Of a stretch of 64,000 nt of DNA, positions 1-8,242 are shown piece by piece. Where the stretch lies: assembly GCF_014648695.1 (NCBI RefSeq), contig NZ_BMRP01000016.1, positions 62,001-126,000 of the forward strand. Reading direction: 5' to 3'. Every line of letters begins with the position of its first letter. Position 1 is the first letter of the stretch. The notes under the pieces were generated by a model. It did not search any database and was not told where the DNA came from. It saw only the letters and a list, made by a program, of their open reading frames with translations. This stretch comes from Streptomyces albospinus. GTDB taxonomy: Bacteria; Actinomycetota; Actinomycetes; Streptomycetales; Streptomycetaceae. The position numbers and the translations under genes are program-made.

Positions 1-129
1 ACACAGCCGTGCGCTGCCACGATGCCGGAATCCCCGTTCGTGTGCGCGGCATGCTGACCAGCCCGCCGGGAGGGCACGCCCGCATGGATGTCGTCGACTT
101 CGGCCCTGACCCTTCGTTGGGAGCGGACG
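1..129 (+). pseudogene. Open-frame fragment interrupted by IS5 element
   Basis: From base 3 an open frame runs from the left edge into the insertion sequence without a start codon. It encodes about 42 residues (TAVRCHDAGIPVRVRG and onward). I do not recognise the family. It is most simply the 5' or middle part of a gene cut by the IS at position 130. No continuation is evident on the far side of the IS, so a deletion accompanied or followed the insertion, or the frame is fortuitous. Confidence 0.2.
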
Positions 130-997
130 GCTAAGACGTCGTTTCTTTTGGCCTTGTGGGTCGTTGGTCAGGCCATGACGGATCTGGTTGAGCGGTTGGT
201 CCCGGAGGAGTTATGGGTGCTGTTCCGGCGCGTGGTGCCGCCGACGGAGGTGAAGCGTCCGCAGGGCGGGGGCCGGCGCCGGGCGGGTGACCGCGAGACT
301 CTGGCCGCGATCGTCTTCGTGGCGACCTCGGGCTGCACGTGGCGGCAGTTGCCGCCGGTGTTCGGGCCGTGCTGGCAGACCGTCTATCGGCGCTTCGCCC
401 GGTGGAGCAGGGACCGGGTCTGGGCCCGGCTCCACCGGGTCATCCTCGACGAGCTCGGAGCTCGCGGCGAGGTGGACTGGTCGCGATGTGCGATCGACTC
501 GGTCAGTGTCCGGGCGGCAAAAGGGGGCCACTGACAGGACCGAATCCGACCGATCGCGGCAAGAGCGGATCGAAAATCCACCTCATCACCGATCGCAACG
601 GGCTGCCACTGTCGCTGGGTATCTCCGGGGCCAACATGCACGACAGCCAGGGGCTGGAGCCACTGGTCCGCGGCATCCCGCCAATCCGTTCCCGCCGCGG
701 ACCGCGCAGGCGCCGGCCGGCGAAGCTGCATGCCGACAAGGGCTACGACTACGACCACCTGCGCAGATGGCTCCGCGAGCGTGGCATCCGCCATCGCATC
801 GCCCGCAGGGGCATCGAGTCCTCCACACGACTGGGCCGACATCGCTGGGTGGTCGAGCGAACCGTGTCCTGGCTGGCCGGCTGCCGTCGGCTCCACCGCC
901 GCTACGAACGCAAGGCAGAACACTTCCTCGCCTTCGTCGGCATAGCCTCAGCCCTCATTGGCTACCGCCAACTCACCAAGTGAAACAACGTCTTAGC
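130..997 (+). mobile_element. IS5-family insertion sequence with both ends
   Basis: A transposase gene in two overlapping frames is bounded by near-perfect 16-bp inverted repeats. The left end GCTAAGACGTCGTTTC (130-145) and the inverted right end GCTAAGACGTTGTTTC (982-997) differ at one base. The size of about 870 bp fits IS5-family elements of the IS427/IS1031 type, which express transposase by frameshifting. I cannot see a convincing short target duplication, so the outer boundary may be off by a base or two. The element looks structurally complete and may be active. Confidence 0.85.
175..983 (+). CDS. IS5-family transposase, two frames joined by -1 frameshift
   Basis: This is the DDE transposase of the IS. 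The first frame (175-534) carries the N-terminal helix-turn-helix part (MTDLVERLVPEELW, ATSGCTWRQLP). The second frame (ending at 983) carries the catalytic C-terminal half (SKIHLITD, HADKGYDYD, RWVVERTVSWL, the last holding the DDE glutamate region). The frames meet at a slippery run AAAAGGGGG (519-527). A -1 slip there joins VRAAKGG to PLTGPNPTDRG, which matches the continuous sequence of related IS5 transposases. This is the usual programmed frameshift of the group, so the gene is probably functional and not broken. The ATG at 175 fits the family N-terminus better than the ATG at 88, which lies outside the IS. Confidence 0.85.
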
Positions 998-1099
998 GAG
1001 GGATGCCAGGCCGTGCTACTCCGGGGCGCTCGGGTGGGAGTGGCGGTGACAGGCGGCGGGACGAGAAGGCCGACAGGCGGCTGCGCGAGCACATCGGCC

Positions 1100-1185
1100 C
1101 CGAACATCGCGCCCGACGCCCGCGCAAGTCAACCTCGCCGCCGGAGAACTTGGCCCCGTGGAAGGAGCCGCCGCCGAAGGCAAGG
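1100..1185 (-). pseudogene. Possible pentapeptide-repeat protein remnant
   Basis: A short minus-strand stretch reads FGGGSFHGAKFSGGEVDLRG, with the A(F/L)xx spacing of actinobacterial pentapeptide-repeat proteins. Only about four repeats survive and the flanking frame is not coherent, so this is at best a fragment next to the IS. Confidence 0.25.
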
Positions 1186-1307
1186 CGCGTCCTGGGGGCT
1201 GTTCGATCAACGACCAATCCTGGACGTGCCGATGGCTATGGTTGCGGCCGTGCAAATGGGCGACCGGCTGTCGGCCGACACCTGAACGTCCGTACGCCGG
1301 GCATCGG

Positions 1308-1481
1308 TCATAGTCGGCATCGAGGACGTGTATCCCAGCCGTGGGTGGGCCAGGCTCGGCGGATCAGGCTGCGGACGGTGATGATCGCGTCGGTGAGGTC
1401 GAAGAAGGCTTCGATGACGGTGACCCGCCGTTCGAAGCAGCGTGCGAGCCGGTGGAAGGAGTTCTGCCAGGCGTGGGTGCG
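1308..1481 (-). pseudogene. IS5-family transposase C-terminal remnant
   Basis: About 57 codons encode the typical C-terminus of another IS5 transposase subgroup: RTHAWQNSFHRLARCFERR, then IITVRSLIRRAW and THGWDTRP. The glutamate of the DDE triad and all upstream parts are missing. The sequence upstream on this strand is unrelated. A similar C-terminal remnant lies at 51947-52087, so at least two decayed copies of this subgroup are present. Confidence 0.7.
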
Positions 1482-1593
1482 CTCTGGAATCCCCGCACAT
1501 GTCAGAAGGACGCCCCGCACAGGGCCGCCCGGCATCATCCCGCAGGGCTGTTCCCCGGCGTGCTGGTGCCGCCCGTCGATGTCGTGCTCGTGC

Positions 1594-3693
1594 TCAGGTC
1601 GGCGCCGTCCCCGTGGCCGCGTCGAGGGCCACGACACGGCCATTGACGGAGGCGTACACGAATCCGTAGGCGGCCGCCATGTCGCTGCCCAGCTTCTCCA
1701 GAATCCCGGTGGACCAGCGTTGGGAGCCGTCACCGGTGTCGACGGCGTAGACGGTACCGTCCTTGTCCTCGGTACTGGCGACGAAGAGCAGGTCACCCGC
1801 CAGTGCGAGCTGCGTGGGCGACAGCTGACTGGAGTTCACCTTGTGGCCCCACTTCCTCTTCCCCGTCGACGAGTCGAGCGCGTGGACTATTCCGTTTCCC
1901 GCATCGTCGCCGCCGGTGACGTAGAGCATGTCGCCCGCGGCGCGGAGGCTCTGCCCGTTGAACTTGAGCCACCACTTCCTGGTGCCCTCGGCGGCGTGGA
2001 GCGCGTGGAGGTTCGTGACATCGTCGAGGACGTACACGAGTCCGCCGGACACGACGGGTGGCTGGTTGAGGCGTGCTCCGTAGTCGAGAGGGAAGGCCCA
2101 CTTCCTGGCGCCGCTGGCCGCGTCCAGCGCGTACAGGGCTTTGCCGCCGCTGACGTACACGGTGCCGTCGGCCACCGCCAGACCGCCGGAGTCCTTGTCC
2201 CCCAGCGGATGGCTCCACAGCTTCCGCCCGTTGTCCGCATGCACGGCGTACACATGGCCGTACGCCGTGATGTAGACGATTCCGTCGGTCACGACCGGTC
2301 TGTGGTCGGAGTCGGCGAAGGAGCAGAACCACTTCTTCCTGCCGTCCGCGTCCAGTGCGCACAGGCCATACGTGGTGCCGATCTGGCCGGACGCGTACAC
2401 CGCCCCGTCGGCGGCCACGAGGGGGTTCCTGTACCTGTACTCCCGGGAGAAGTCGGAGGGGCCTTTCCAGCGCTTGCGTCCGGTGCGCGCGTCCAGGGCG
2501 ACGATGGTCTCCTCGGTGGAGACGTACAGGGCGCCGTCGGCCACGGCGAACGGAGGCGGATTACCGTCATGGTGCGGGCCCTCGACGGCGTATTCCCACG
2601 GGTTCACCTTGGGCTTCGGTGGGGTGTGGTCGCCGGTCTTCAGGGCGATCCCGATGCCGCCGGCCACCACAGCGGCCCCGCCCAGGCCGAGCCACAGGAC
2701 GCTGCGCCGCCCGAGAGTCCTGGGCGCCCTGGATGCCGGGGTCCCGCCGGACCCCGGGGAGACGGGCGGTGCGAACGGGGTGCCCGTCTGGGTTGGCAGC
2801 TGGTGTGCCGCGTGCGGCCCCGGCGACGGCGCGGAATCGACCTGAGTGGGAATCGGAACGGGAACGGCCGCTCCTGTCCGTTCCACCTGCTCCAGCGCGG
2901 CCTGCGCTTGCGCGGCCGTGGCACGTTGCGCCGGATCCTTCGTCAGCAGGGCCGCAAGAACCGGCCACAGGCCCCCTGCACGCAGGGCAGGGCGCGGGTC
3001 CTCGCTGATCACGGCGAGTACCAGTGCGGTGAAGGTCTCGGCACTGAAGGGGGGCTGACCCTCGACGGCGCTGTAGAGCGTGGCGCCCAAGGCCCACAGG
3101 TCGGTGGCGGCTGAGGGAGTCTTGCCCGCCAACTGCTCGGGCGCCATGTAGGCCGGTGTGCCGATGATCGTGCCTGTGTGGGTGAGCGCCGTGGTCGAGT
3201 CCGCCATGTGTGCGATGCCGAAATCGGTGATGATGACCCGGTCGTCCATCAGCAGGACGTTGTCCGGTTTGAGGTCGCGATGGACGATGCCGGATGCGTG
3301 GGCGCGGTTCAATGCCTGCAGCATCTTCGTGCCGATCTCGGCGACTGTGCGGACCGGCAGCCCTCCGCTCTGCGCGATCGACGAGGCCAGGGAGATGCCG
3401 GTCACGTATTCCATGACGATCACGGGCGCGCCCTGGTGTTCGACCACGTCGTGCACCGTGATGATCCCGGGATGGTTGAGCCGTGCTGCGGCGCGCGCCT
3501 CCCGTGTCACACGCTGGAGTAGGACGTCTCGCTGCTCGGCGGTGATGCCCTGCGGGAATATCACTTCCTTGATGGCGACATCCCGCCCGAGCGTCTCGTC
3601 CCGACCCCGCCAGACGCGGCCCATGCCGCCCTGACCTATCAGCTCGATCCGTCGGTACCGGCCGCCGATCAATTCCCCGTTCGCTTCTGTCAC
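1594..3693 (-). CDS. Ser/Thr protein kinase with PQQ-like beta-propeller sensor
   Basis: This is a 699-residue Pkn2-type (eukaryote-like) Ser/Thr kinase of the membrane. The kinase domain (about 12-270) has the glycine loop GQGGMGRV (20-27), Lys42 in VAIK, catalytic HRDLKPDN (Asp140), DFG (157-159) and TPAYMAPEQL. A Pro/Ser-rich linker leads to one membrane helix (SVLWLGLGGAAVVAGG). The extracytoplasmic part has repeated blades such as ALYALDAASGARKWAF and GTVYAVDTGDGSQRW, typical of PQQ-like propellers that may bind ligand or protein. I chose the GTG at 3693 because AAGG lies 8 nt upstream; an in-frame ATG at 3726 has no such site. The gene stands alone, with decayed DNA on both sides. The substrate is unknown. 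Confidence 0.9.
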   Translation of the reverse strand: MTEANGELIGGRYRRIELIGQGGMGRVWRGRDETLGRDVAIKEVIFPQGITAEQRDVLLQRVTREARAAARLNHPGIITVHDVVEHQGAPVIVMEYVTGISLASSIAQSGGLPVRTVAEIGTKMLQALNRAHASGIVHRDLKPDNVLLMDDRVIITDFGIAHMADSTTALTHTGTIIGTPAYMAPEQLAGKTPSAATDLWALGATLYSAVEGQPPFSAETFTALVLAVISEDPRPALRAGGLWPVLAALLTKDPAQRATAAQAQAALEQVERTGAAVPVPIPTQVDSAPSPGPHAAHQLPTQTGTPFAPPVSPGSGGTPASRAPRTLGRRSVLWLGLGGAAVVAGGIGIALKTGDHTPPKPKVNPWEYAVEGPHHDGNPPPFAVADGALYVSTEETIVALDARTGRKRWKGPSDFSREYRYRNPLVAADGAVYASGQIGTTYGLCALDADGRKKWFCSFADSDHRPVVTDGIVYITAYGHVYAVHADNGRKLWSHPLGDKDSGGLAVADGTVYVSGGKALYALDAASGARKWAFPLDYGARLNQPPVVSGGLVYVLDDVTNLHALHAAEGTRKWWLKFNGQSLRAAGDMLYVTGGDDAGNGIVHALDSSTGKRKWGHKVNSSQLSPTQLALAGDLLFVASTEDKDGTVYAVDTGDGSQRWSTGILEKLGSDMAAAYGFVYASVNGRVVALDAATGTAPT

Positions 3694-3928
3694 GTCGAAC
3701 ACCTTAGTGCTGCACGGAAGTTGCAAGGCAGGGCTTGCAGACCAGGGCGCCTGCTGGGGGACCGTGTCAGTTGCTCCTCATAGCGGCGGCGATTCCGGAC
3801 AGCAAGGCGATGTTCCCGTTCTTCCGTCCGATCCGCAGCACTGGCCTGTTCTAGAGGTCACAAATGAGATATCCGGCGCCTTCCGGTCGGATGACCGAGG
3901 TCTCAGACCAGGGGTAGTAAAAGGCTCA

Positions 3929-4177
3929 TCAGCGCAGGCAAAGCGGGGGCCGTCGCCAGCACGACCCCCCCGCCACCGGCATGCCAGGCGTGACGTGGGC
4001 GTAGCGCGCGGAGACGGAGCCGTCGATGTGGCCCATGCGCTCGTCCATGAGGACCTTCTCCGTGCCGAGGTCCTCCATCATCGTCCGGTGCGTATGACGC
4101 AGGCCGCCAGGTCGCCGAAGGCCGTCCCCTGCGATGCGTCCGCATCCACCTTGCCCCCGGTCAGGGATACATCGCAC
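3929..4177 (-). pseudogene. Tyrosine recombinase (integrase) C-terminal remnant
   Basis: One reading frame contains GLRHTHRTMMEDLG, then VLMDERMGHIDGSVSARYAHVTPGM. These are the HxxR box and the GH...SVxxRYxHVT segment ending at the catalytic tyrosine of phage/ICE integrases of actinobacteria. Nothing of the N-terminal or core-binding part remains and the 3' side runs into noncoding sequence. It marks a former integration event near this end of the window. The rest of 3694-4527 shows no gene I can support. Confidence 0.6.
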
Positions 4178-4527
4178 CCACCGAACTCATACCTCACGAC
4201 GGATCAACCGAAGGTCAGCCTCTGCCTTCGAAGGTCCCCTTCTGGCTCGGGTACCGGCCTCGCGCCACCAACGGCTGAACCGAGTACGCGCGCCGGCACC
4301 GCTCCCGCGCCTGTTTGGCCATGTGGACACCACACCCGACAGTCGGAAGAGCGCCGCCCGACCTCTGACGGGCCCACCCTCTCTGTCAGTTCCGGATAGG
4401 GCATGGCTGCGCCTGCCCGGCGACGGCAGTGCCTCCGCGGGTTGCCGGTACGCCGGCCCGGACGGGCGCTCTCCGCCCTATGAGGCGGCGTACCGGCAAC
4501 TCCATGATCACTTGGAACCGGAGCCGC
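4178..4527. other. Intergenic, no feature recognised
   Basis: About 350 bases between the integrase remnant and the sigma-factor stop. Reading frames here have no recognisable family, start site or hairpin terminator. Confidence 0.4.
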
Positions 4528-5148
4528 TCACGCCGCGACTACCTGGGGGACTCCACCGCATGTTTCGGCGGCCCTCAGCCAGCCGGTGAGGTCGGCGCGG
4601 GCGCGGGCCACCCGTGAGCGCACCGTGCCGATCGGGCAGCCCACGACCGCCGCGGCGTCCGCGTACGGCATCCCGACCAGCTGGGTGAGCACGAATGCCT
4701 CGCGCCGCTCGCCGTCCAGTGCGTCGACCAGCTCGCTCAGCGCCAGTCCGTCGTCGAAGCCCGGCAGTCCGCTGGGCTGCCTGGCTTCCGCGACCGCCTG
4801 CCAGTCCTCGACGTCGGCGATGCGTGGGCGGGCGGCGGCGGACCGGTAGCGGTCGATCACCACACGGCGGGCGATCGACAGCAGCCAGGTGCGGGCGCCG
4901 GAGCGTCCGGCGAATCGCGGCAGGCTGGTGAGGGCGCGCAGGAACGTCTCCTGGGTGAGGTCGTCGGCGCTGTTCGGGTCGCCGCTCAGGCGCGCCACGA
5001 ACCTCCACACATCGCGGTGGGAGGCGCGGATGAAGCGCTCGACGGCGACCGGGTCGCCGTCCCGCGCGGTCAACGCCAAGCTGGTCAGTTGCTCGTTGTC
5101 CACTGCGGTCCGCTTGCCACGGGGCGGACCAGTGAGGGCAGGAATCAT
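4528..5148 (-). CDS. ECF RNA polymerase sigma factor
   Basis: This is a 206-residue group 4 sigma factor. Region 2 includes DVWRFVARLSGDPNSADDLTQ and TFLRALTSLPRF (the -10 recognition helix area); region 4 includes REAFVLTQLVGMPYADAAAV and the helix-turn-helix GCPIGTVRSRVARAR. The ATG at 5148 has GAAGGA 9 nt upstream and is preferred over 5193 and the GTG at 5103. No anti-sigma gene is adjacent. It is the last gene of a same-strand run that includes YcnI, PepSY, three Met-rich membrane proteins and an isonitrile biosynthetic operon, so it may direct their transcription, perhaps in response to copper. That role is inference from position. Confidence 0.88.
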   Translation of the reverse strand: MIPALTGPPRGKRTAVDNEQLTSLALTARDGDPVAVERFIRASHRDVWRFVARLSGDPNSADDLTQETFLRALTSLPRFAGRSGARTWLLSIARRVVIDRYRSAAARPRIADVEDWQAVAEARQPSGLPGFDDGLALSELVDALDGERREAFVLTQLVGMPYADAAAVVGCPIGTVRSRVARARADLTGWLRAAETCGGVPQVVAA

Positions 5149-5441
5149 CGCCACATGTCCTTCGAGGGTGCGGGCCGTGACGAGGTACGGCACGGCCCGT
5201 CGCTGAGTGGCACTCCGAGCACCCGCACTCAGGTCGATGACGACGTCAGGGGACGACGGCCGACGGGCGTGCGTCTGTGGGCAGGCCGGAGTGCCGCGGG
5301 GCCAAGGCCGGCGTGTGGGGCAACACTGCTCACGGATGTGGAAGGCAGCCGCGCGGACACGCCGGTACTCCGCCCGTCACTGGTTCAATGCGCCTTGTGG
5401 AAAAGGGGAGTGGGGGATCCCGGACGACATCGACAGCATTG

Positions 5442-5479
5442 CGTCATCGACGACATGCGCATCAGCAGCGTCGATGACG
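5442..5479. promoter_or_regulatory. 11-bp inverted repeat upstream of sigma gene
   Basis: Perfect arms CGTCATCGACG (5442-5452) and CGTCGATGACG (5469-5479) are separated by 16 nt, inside the 377-bp gap between the Met-rich membrane gene and the sigma gene. There is no T-tract. It could be a factor-independent terminator of the upstream gene or an operator for the sigma gene. The rest of 5149-5525 holds no gene I can support. Confidence 0.4.
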
Positions 5480-5525
5480 GCACTGCAGAATCCCGGTCGG
5501 TGCCGGGAAGCTCCAGGACGAGCGG

Positions 5526-6383
5526 TCAGCAGCAGAGGGAGTGCCTGGGCGGGCCCCTGCGGGAGACGGCGTATTGCAGGAGCACCCCGCGTAGGCGCAC
5601 GACGTGCCCCGCGGCGGCAACCGGGCGCGCGGGCGGCTTCCGGCCGATCCACCCCAGCGTCGTCAGGACCAGCAGCAACGGCGCGAACAACACCGCGGCC
5701 ATGCTGCGGGCGAGCCGGAAAGCTGCCGCCTCGCCGCGCCACATCCACAGCCCGCATACCAGCGCGGCCAGCGCGTGGGCGAGGAACATGCCGAGCGCCC
5801 CGTAGCCGGAGTGCATCGACTGCATCTGACTCGTGCTCATATCGCCGTGCATGGTGGTGGTCAGATGGCCCATATAGTCCATATGCGCGGCAGAGGTGGA
5901 GGGCATGCCGTCCATGCCCGCCGTACCGCTCATCCCGGGCATGCCGTCCATCGGCGTCGGTGGGGACCCGTGGGTGGTCCCCAGGCCGAGGCCGGCCTGG
6001 TGCAGCATCCGGGCCGTCGGCGCCTGCGACTCAGGCGCAGGACCGGCGCCCGACGCACCGCACAACGCCCGTACGGCACAGAGCCTTTCGGTCTCGACCG
6101 CGGCGGTCGTGCCGGCCTGGCACGCCTGCGCCAGGCTGAACAGGGAGTGAAGACCGAGCTGAGCCACCATGGTGGAACCGGTTACGACGAGCGCGCCGCG
6201 CTCCCGCCCTGTCAGCCACCAGGCCGCCCAGGCCGTAGTACCGAGCGCGGCAACCAGAGTCGACCAGGGCAAGGGCTGTGCGGACATCAACGCGTGCCCC
6301 AGAGCCGCGGTCGTCACGCACACCACCGCGAAGATCGCGGCGCGCACAGCGCGTGAAACCGACCCGGCAGTCATGTCGGCCAT
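5526..6383 (-). CDS. Met-rich polytopic membrane protein, paralogue 1
   Basis: About 285 residues. The N-terminus has hydrophobic helices (VRAAIFAVVCVTTAALGHALMS, then LVAALGTTAWAAWWLTG). A long exposed segment follows with many Met and some His (MDGMPGMSGTAGMDGMP; HMDYMGHLTTTMHGDM). Two C-terminal helices and the tail YAVSRRGPP complete it. Met/His clusters of this kind bind Cu(I) in CopA/CopC/PcoB-type proteins. The protein shares architecture, helix 1 and the RRGPP tail with the proteins at 7492-8130 and 9985-10770. The start at 6383 (or 6374) is set by alignment with those paralogues because the Shine-Dalgarno signal is weak. It sits between ycnI and the sigma gene. A role in copper handling at the membrane is inference; the family has no function known to me. 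Confidence 0.75.
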   Translation of the reverse strand: MADMTAGSVSRAVRAAIFAVVCVTTAALGHALMSAQPLPWSTLVAALGTTAWAAWWLTGRERGALVVTGSTMVAQLGLHSLFSLAQACQAGTTAAVETERLCAVRALCGASGAGPAPESQAPTARMLHQAGLGLGTTHGSPPTPMDGMPGMSGTAGMDGMPSTSAAHMDYMGHLTTTMHGDMSTSQMQSMHSGYGALGMFLAHALAALVCGLWMWRGEAAAFRLARSMAAVLFAPLLLVLTTLGWIGRKPPARPVAAAGHVVRLRGVLLQYAVSRRGPPRHSLCC

Positions 6384-6666
6384 CGTGCCAGCTGCCCCGC
6401 CCACTCGGGAGGGTGAGGGCACGGTACATCTCGGCGACCGTGGCGCTGCTTCACCGCCCGCCAGGACCAGACCGCCACGGCAGCGATCACCGGGGCGACG
6501 GTCGGGCTGACCCACTGACCTGAGCTGACCGACCAATGCCCGCGCCTGACTGAGGTTTCGTCGTTGTCCGAGCCTGAGTTGTCTCTCGCGGAGACCCTGG
6601 TAGGGCGGTAGAGCTCCGTCCGCCCCACCAGGGTTTGCTGCCCGGTATCCCGGTTGGCTACGGGCG

Positions 6667-7392
6667 TTACCGGCGGGCGGAGCGGCTGCGGTAGAGGGCG
6701 ACGGCGGCCGTTCCGATACCCAGAACACCCGCGATCAGGCCCGCGATGCCCAGGCCCCGTGTGGTCGAGTCGCCGGCGGCGGCAGCGGAAGGCTTGGGAG
6801 CCGCGGAAGCGGAGGCGGAGGGGGCGGCTTCGTCTGTGGCCTTGGTGAGGTGCAGCAGCGGTGCCGGGTTCTCCGGCTCCGCCTGACCCGGCTTCGGCTC
6901 TTCGATCCAGCGCACGACCTTGCCGTCGGAGTAGGTCTGGAGCGTCTTCAAGGCCAGTTGGTCGGTGTCGTCGGGGAGTTGGCCGAAGGCGACGCTGAAG
7001 TCCTGGTACTGGCCGGGCTCGATCTTGCCCTTGGTCCAGGTGATCTGCGAGACGGCTTCGTTGATGGTGCCGTCGTCCGTCTTGATCGGGTTCTTCAGCT
7101 TGGTGGTCTTCACCTCCGCGGTCCAGCCGGGCTCAGGGGTGACGAGCACCGAGGGGATGGGGTGGTCCGTGGGCAGGAAGACCTGGACCTGCGTGGTGTC
7201 GGCGTCGTCCTCCTCGTTGGGAACCCGGAAGGTGAGGGTGCCGTCGGTGGCGCCCTTCGGGTAGCTGCCGGGGTGGACCGTCACGTGCGCGAAGGCCGAG
7301 CCCGCGGCGGTGAGCAGCCCGGCCGCGGTGAGGGTGGTGACGAGGGTGGTGCGGCGCAGAGCGCGCCGGACGGTGGTGTGCTTCGGGGACAT
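6667..7392 (-). CDS. ycnI: YcnI-family (DUF1775) copper-associated exported protein
   Basis: This 241-residue protein is exported and membrane-anchored. A signal peptide (RTTLVTTLTAAGLLTAAGSAFA) is followed at once by HVTVHPGSYP. The mature N-terminal His is the conserved Cu(II)-binding position of YcnI/DUF1775 proteins, used together with a nearby acidic residue and tryptophan (FRVPNEEDD, TPEPGW). A Ser/Ala-rich linker and a C-terminal helix (GLGIAGLIAGVLGIGTAAVALY) with an Arg-rich cytoplasmic tail follow. ACGGAG lies 6 nt before the ATG at 7392. Family members act in copper uptake or storage outside the cell. It lies between two Met-rich membrane genes on the same strand, which supports a copper role for the run. 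Confidence 0.9.
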   Translation of the reverse strand: MSPKHTTVRRALRRTTLVTTLTAAGLLTAAGSAFAHVTVHPGSYPKGATDGTLTFRVPNEEDDADTTQVQVFLPTDHPIPSVLVTPEPGWTAEVKTTKLKNPIKTDDGTINEAVSQITWTKGKIEPGQYQDFSVAFGQLPDDTDQLALKTLQTYSDGKVVRWIEEPKPGQAEPENPAPLLHLTKATDEAAPSASASAAPKPSAAAAGDSTTRGLGIAGLIAGVLGIGTAAVALYRSRSARR

Positions 7393-7491
7393 GGGGGACT
7401 CCGTACTGGTAATTGGTCGGCGGTGATCAGCCGCCGGGAGGAATGCGGGAGGTGTGGGCGAGCAGACCGTTGCGGGGAACGGCCGGACGGC

Positions 7492-8130
7492 TCACCCGGA
7501 CAGAACTCGGTACGGGTCCGCAAGCGGTGGGCCGCGGCGCAGAACCGCGTGGCGCAGGAGTACTTGGCGTAGGGGCCGCTGCCCGGCTGTCCGCCCGTCG
7601 GGGACGACCGCGTGCGCGAGAGCGGGCAGTTGGCCCGTGCGGGCGCCCCACCAGGCGAGCAGCCCCGGCACCAGCGTGACGGCCCTGCGCAGCAGGGACC
7701 ACAGTGCTGCTTCGCCTCGCCGCAGCCACCACGAGGCGAGCAGGGCCGCCGCCGTGTGTGCCGCGACGGCGTGGGCACTCATCGAGTGGGGGTGCACCAT
7801 CATGGGGTGGGGGTGCGCCATCATCCGCGTCGCGTGCATGCCCATCGGCATGCCGGCCGTAGTGAGGCGCCGTGCCGGGGTCTGGGCGGCGTCGAAGGCC
7901 AGGTGCAGCACGCCCTGGGTGGTGAGCATGGCGCCGCCGATCCCCGGCAGCGACCGCTCCCGGGCGCTCAGAAGATAGCCCAGAACGAGGACGGCGAGGA
8001 AACCGGCTCCGTCCGCCCACGCCGGTGGCGCCGAGCCTGCCGCGAGCTGGTGGCCCGCGGCGGACAGCGTCAGGCACACCGCGGCGAACACCGCAGCACG
8101 CAGGATCCGCAGCGCAGGGGACGCATACAT
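7492..8130 (-). CDS. Met/His-rich polytopic membrane protein, paralogue 2
   Basis: About 212 residues from the ATG at 8130, aligned with the paralogues at ILRAAVFAAVCLTLSAAGHQL. An upstream ATG at 8184 has a better GAAGG site, so the start is uncertain. Features in order are two N-terminal helices, a loop with GMPMGMHATRMMAHPHPMMV and HPHSMSAHAVAAHT (clustered Met and His), a helix with WWLRRGEAALW, another hydrophobic stretch, and the tail LLRHAVLRRGPP. The WxxRGEAAL segment and RRGPP tail are shared with paralogues 1 and 3. Metal binding by the Met/His loop is probable from composition, but the actual function is unknown. Confidence 0.75.
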   Translation of the reverse strand: MYASPALRILRAAVFAAVCLTLSAAGHQLAAGSAPPAWADGAGFLAVLVLGYLLSARERSLPGIGGAMLTTQGVLHLAFDAAQTPARRLTTAGMPMGMHATRMMAHPHPMMVHPHSMSAHAVAAHTAAALLASWWLRRGEAALWSLLRRAVTLVPGLLAWWGARTGQLPALAHAVVPDGRTAGQRPLRQVLLRHAVLRRGPPLADPYRVLSG

Positions 8131-8242
8131 GACGGCCGGATTCTTCCCTGCAGACCGGAGTGCGTAGCGGTCCTTTGTCCTCATTCGCAAAACCTTCGTC
8201 TCGCCTCCTCTCACGGCTTGTTGCTCGTTCGCGGCTTGTCGC

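Noticed and set aside
1003..3114. 703-residue plus-strand open frame
   Set aside because: It is antisense to the Ser/Thr kinase, Arg/Gly/Pro-rich without domains, and reflects GC-rich third-position bias.
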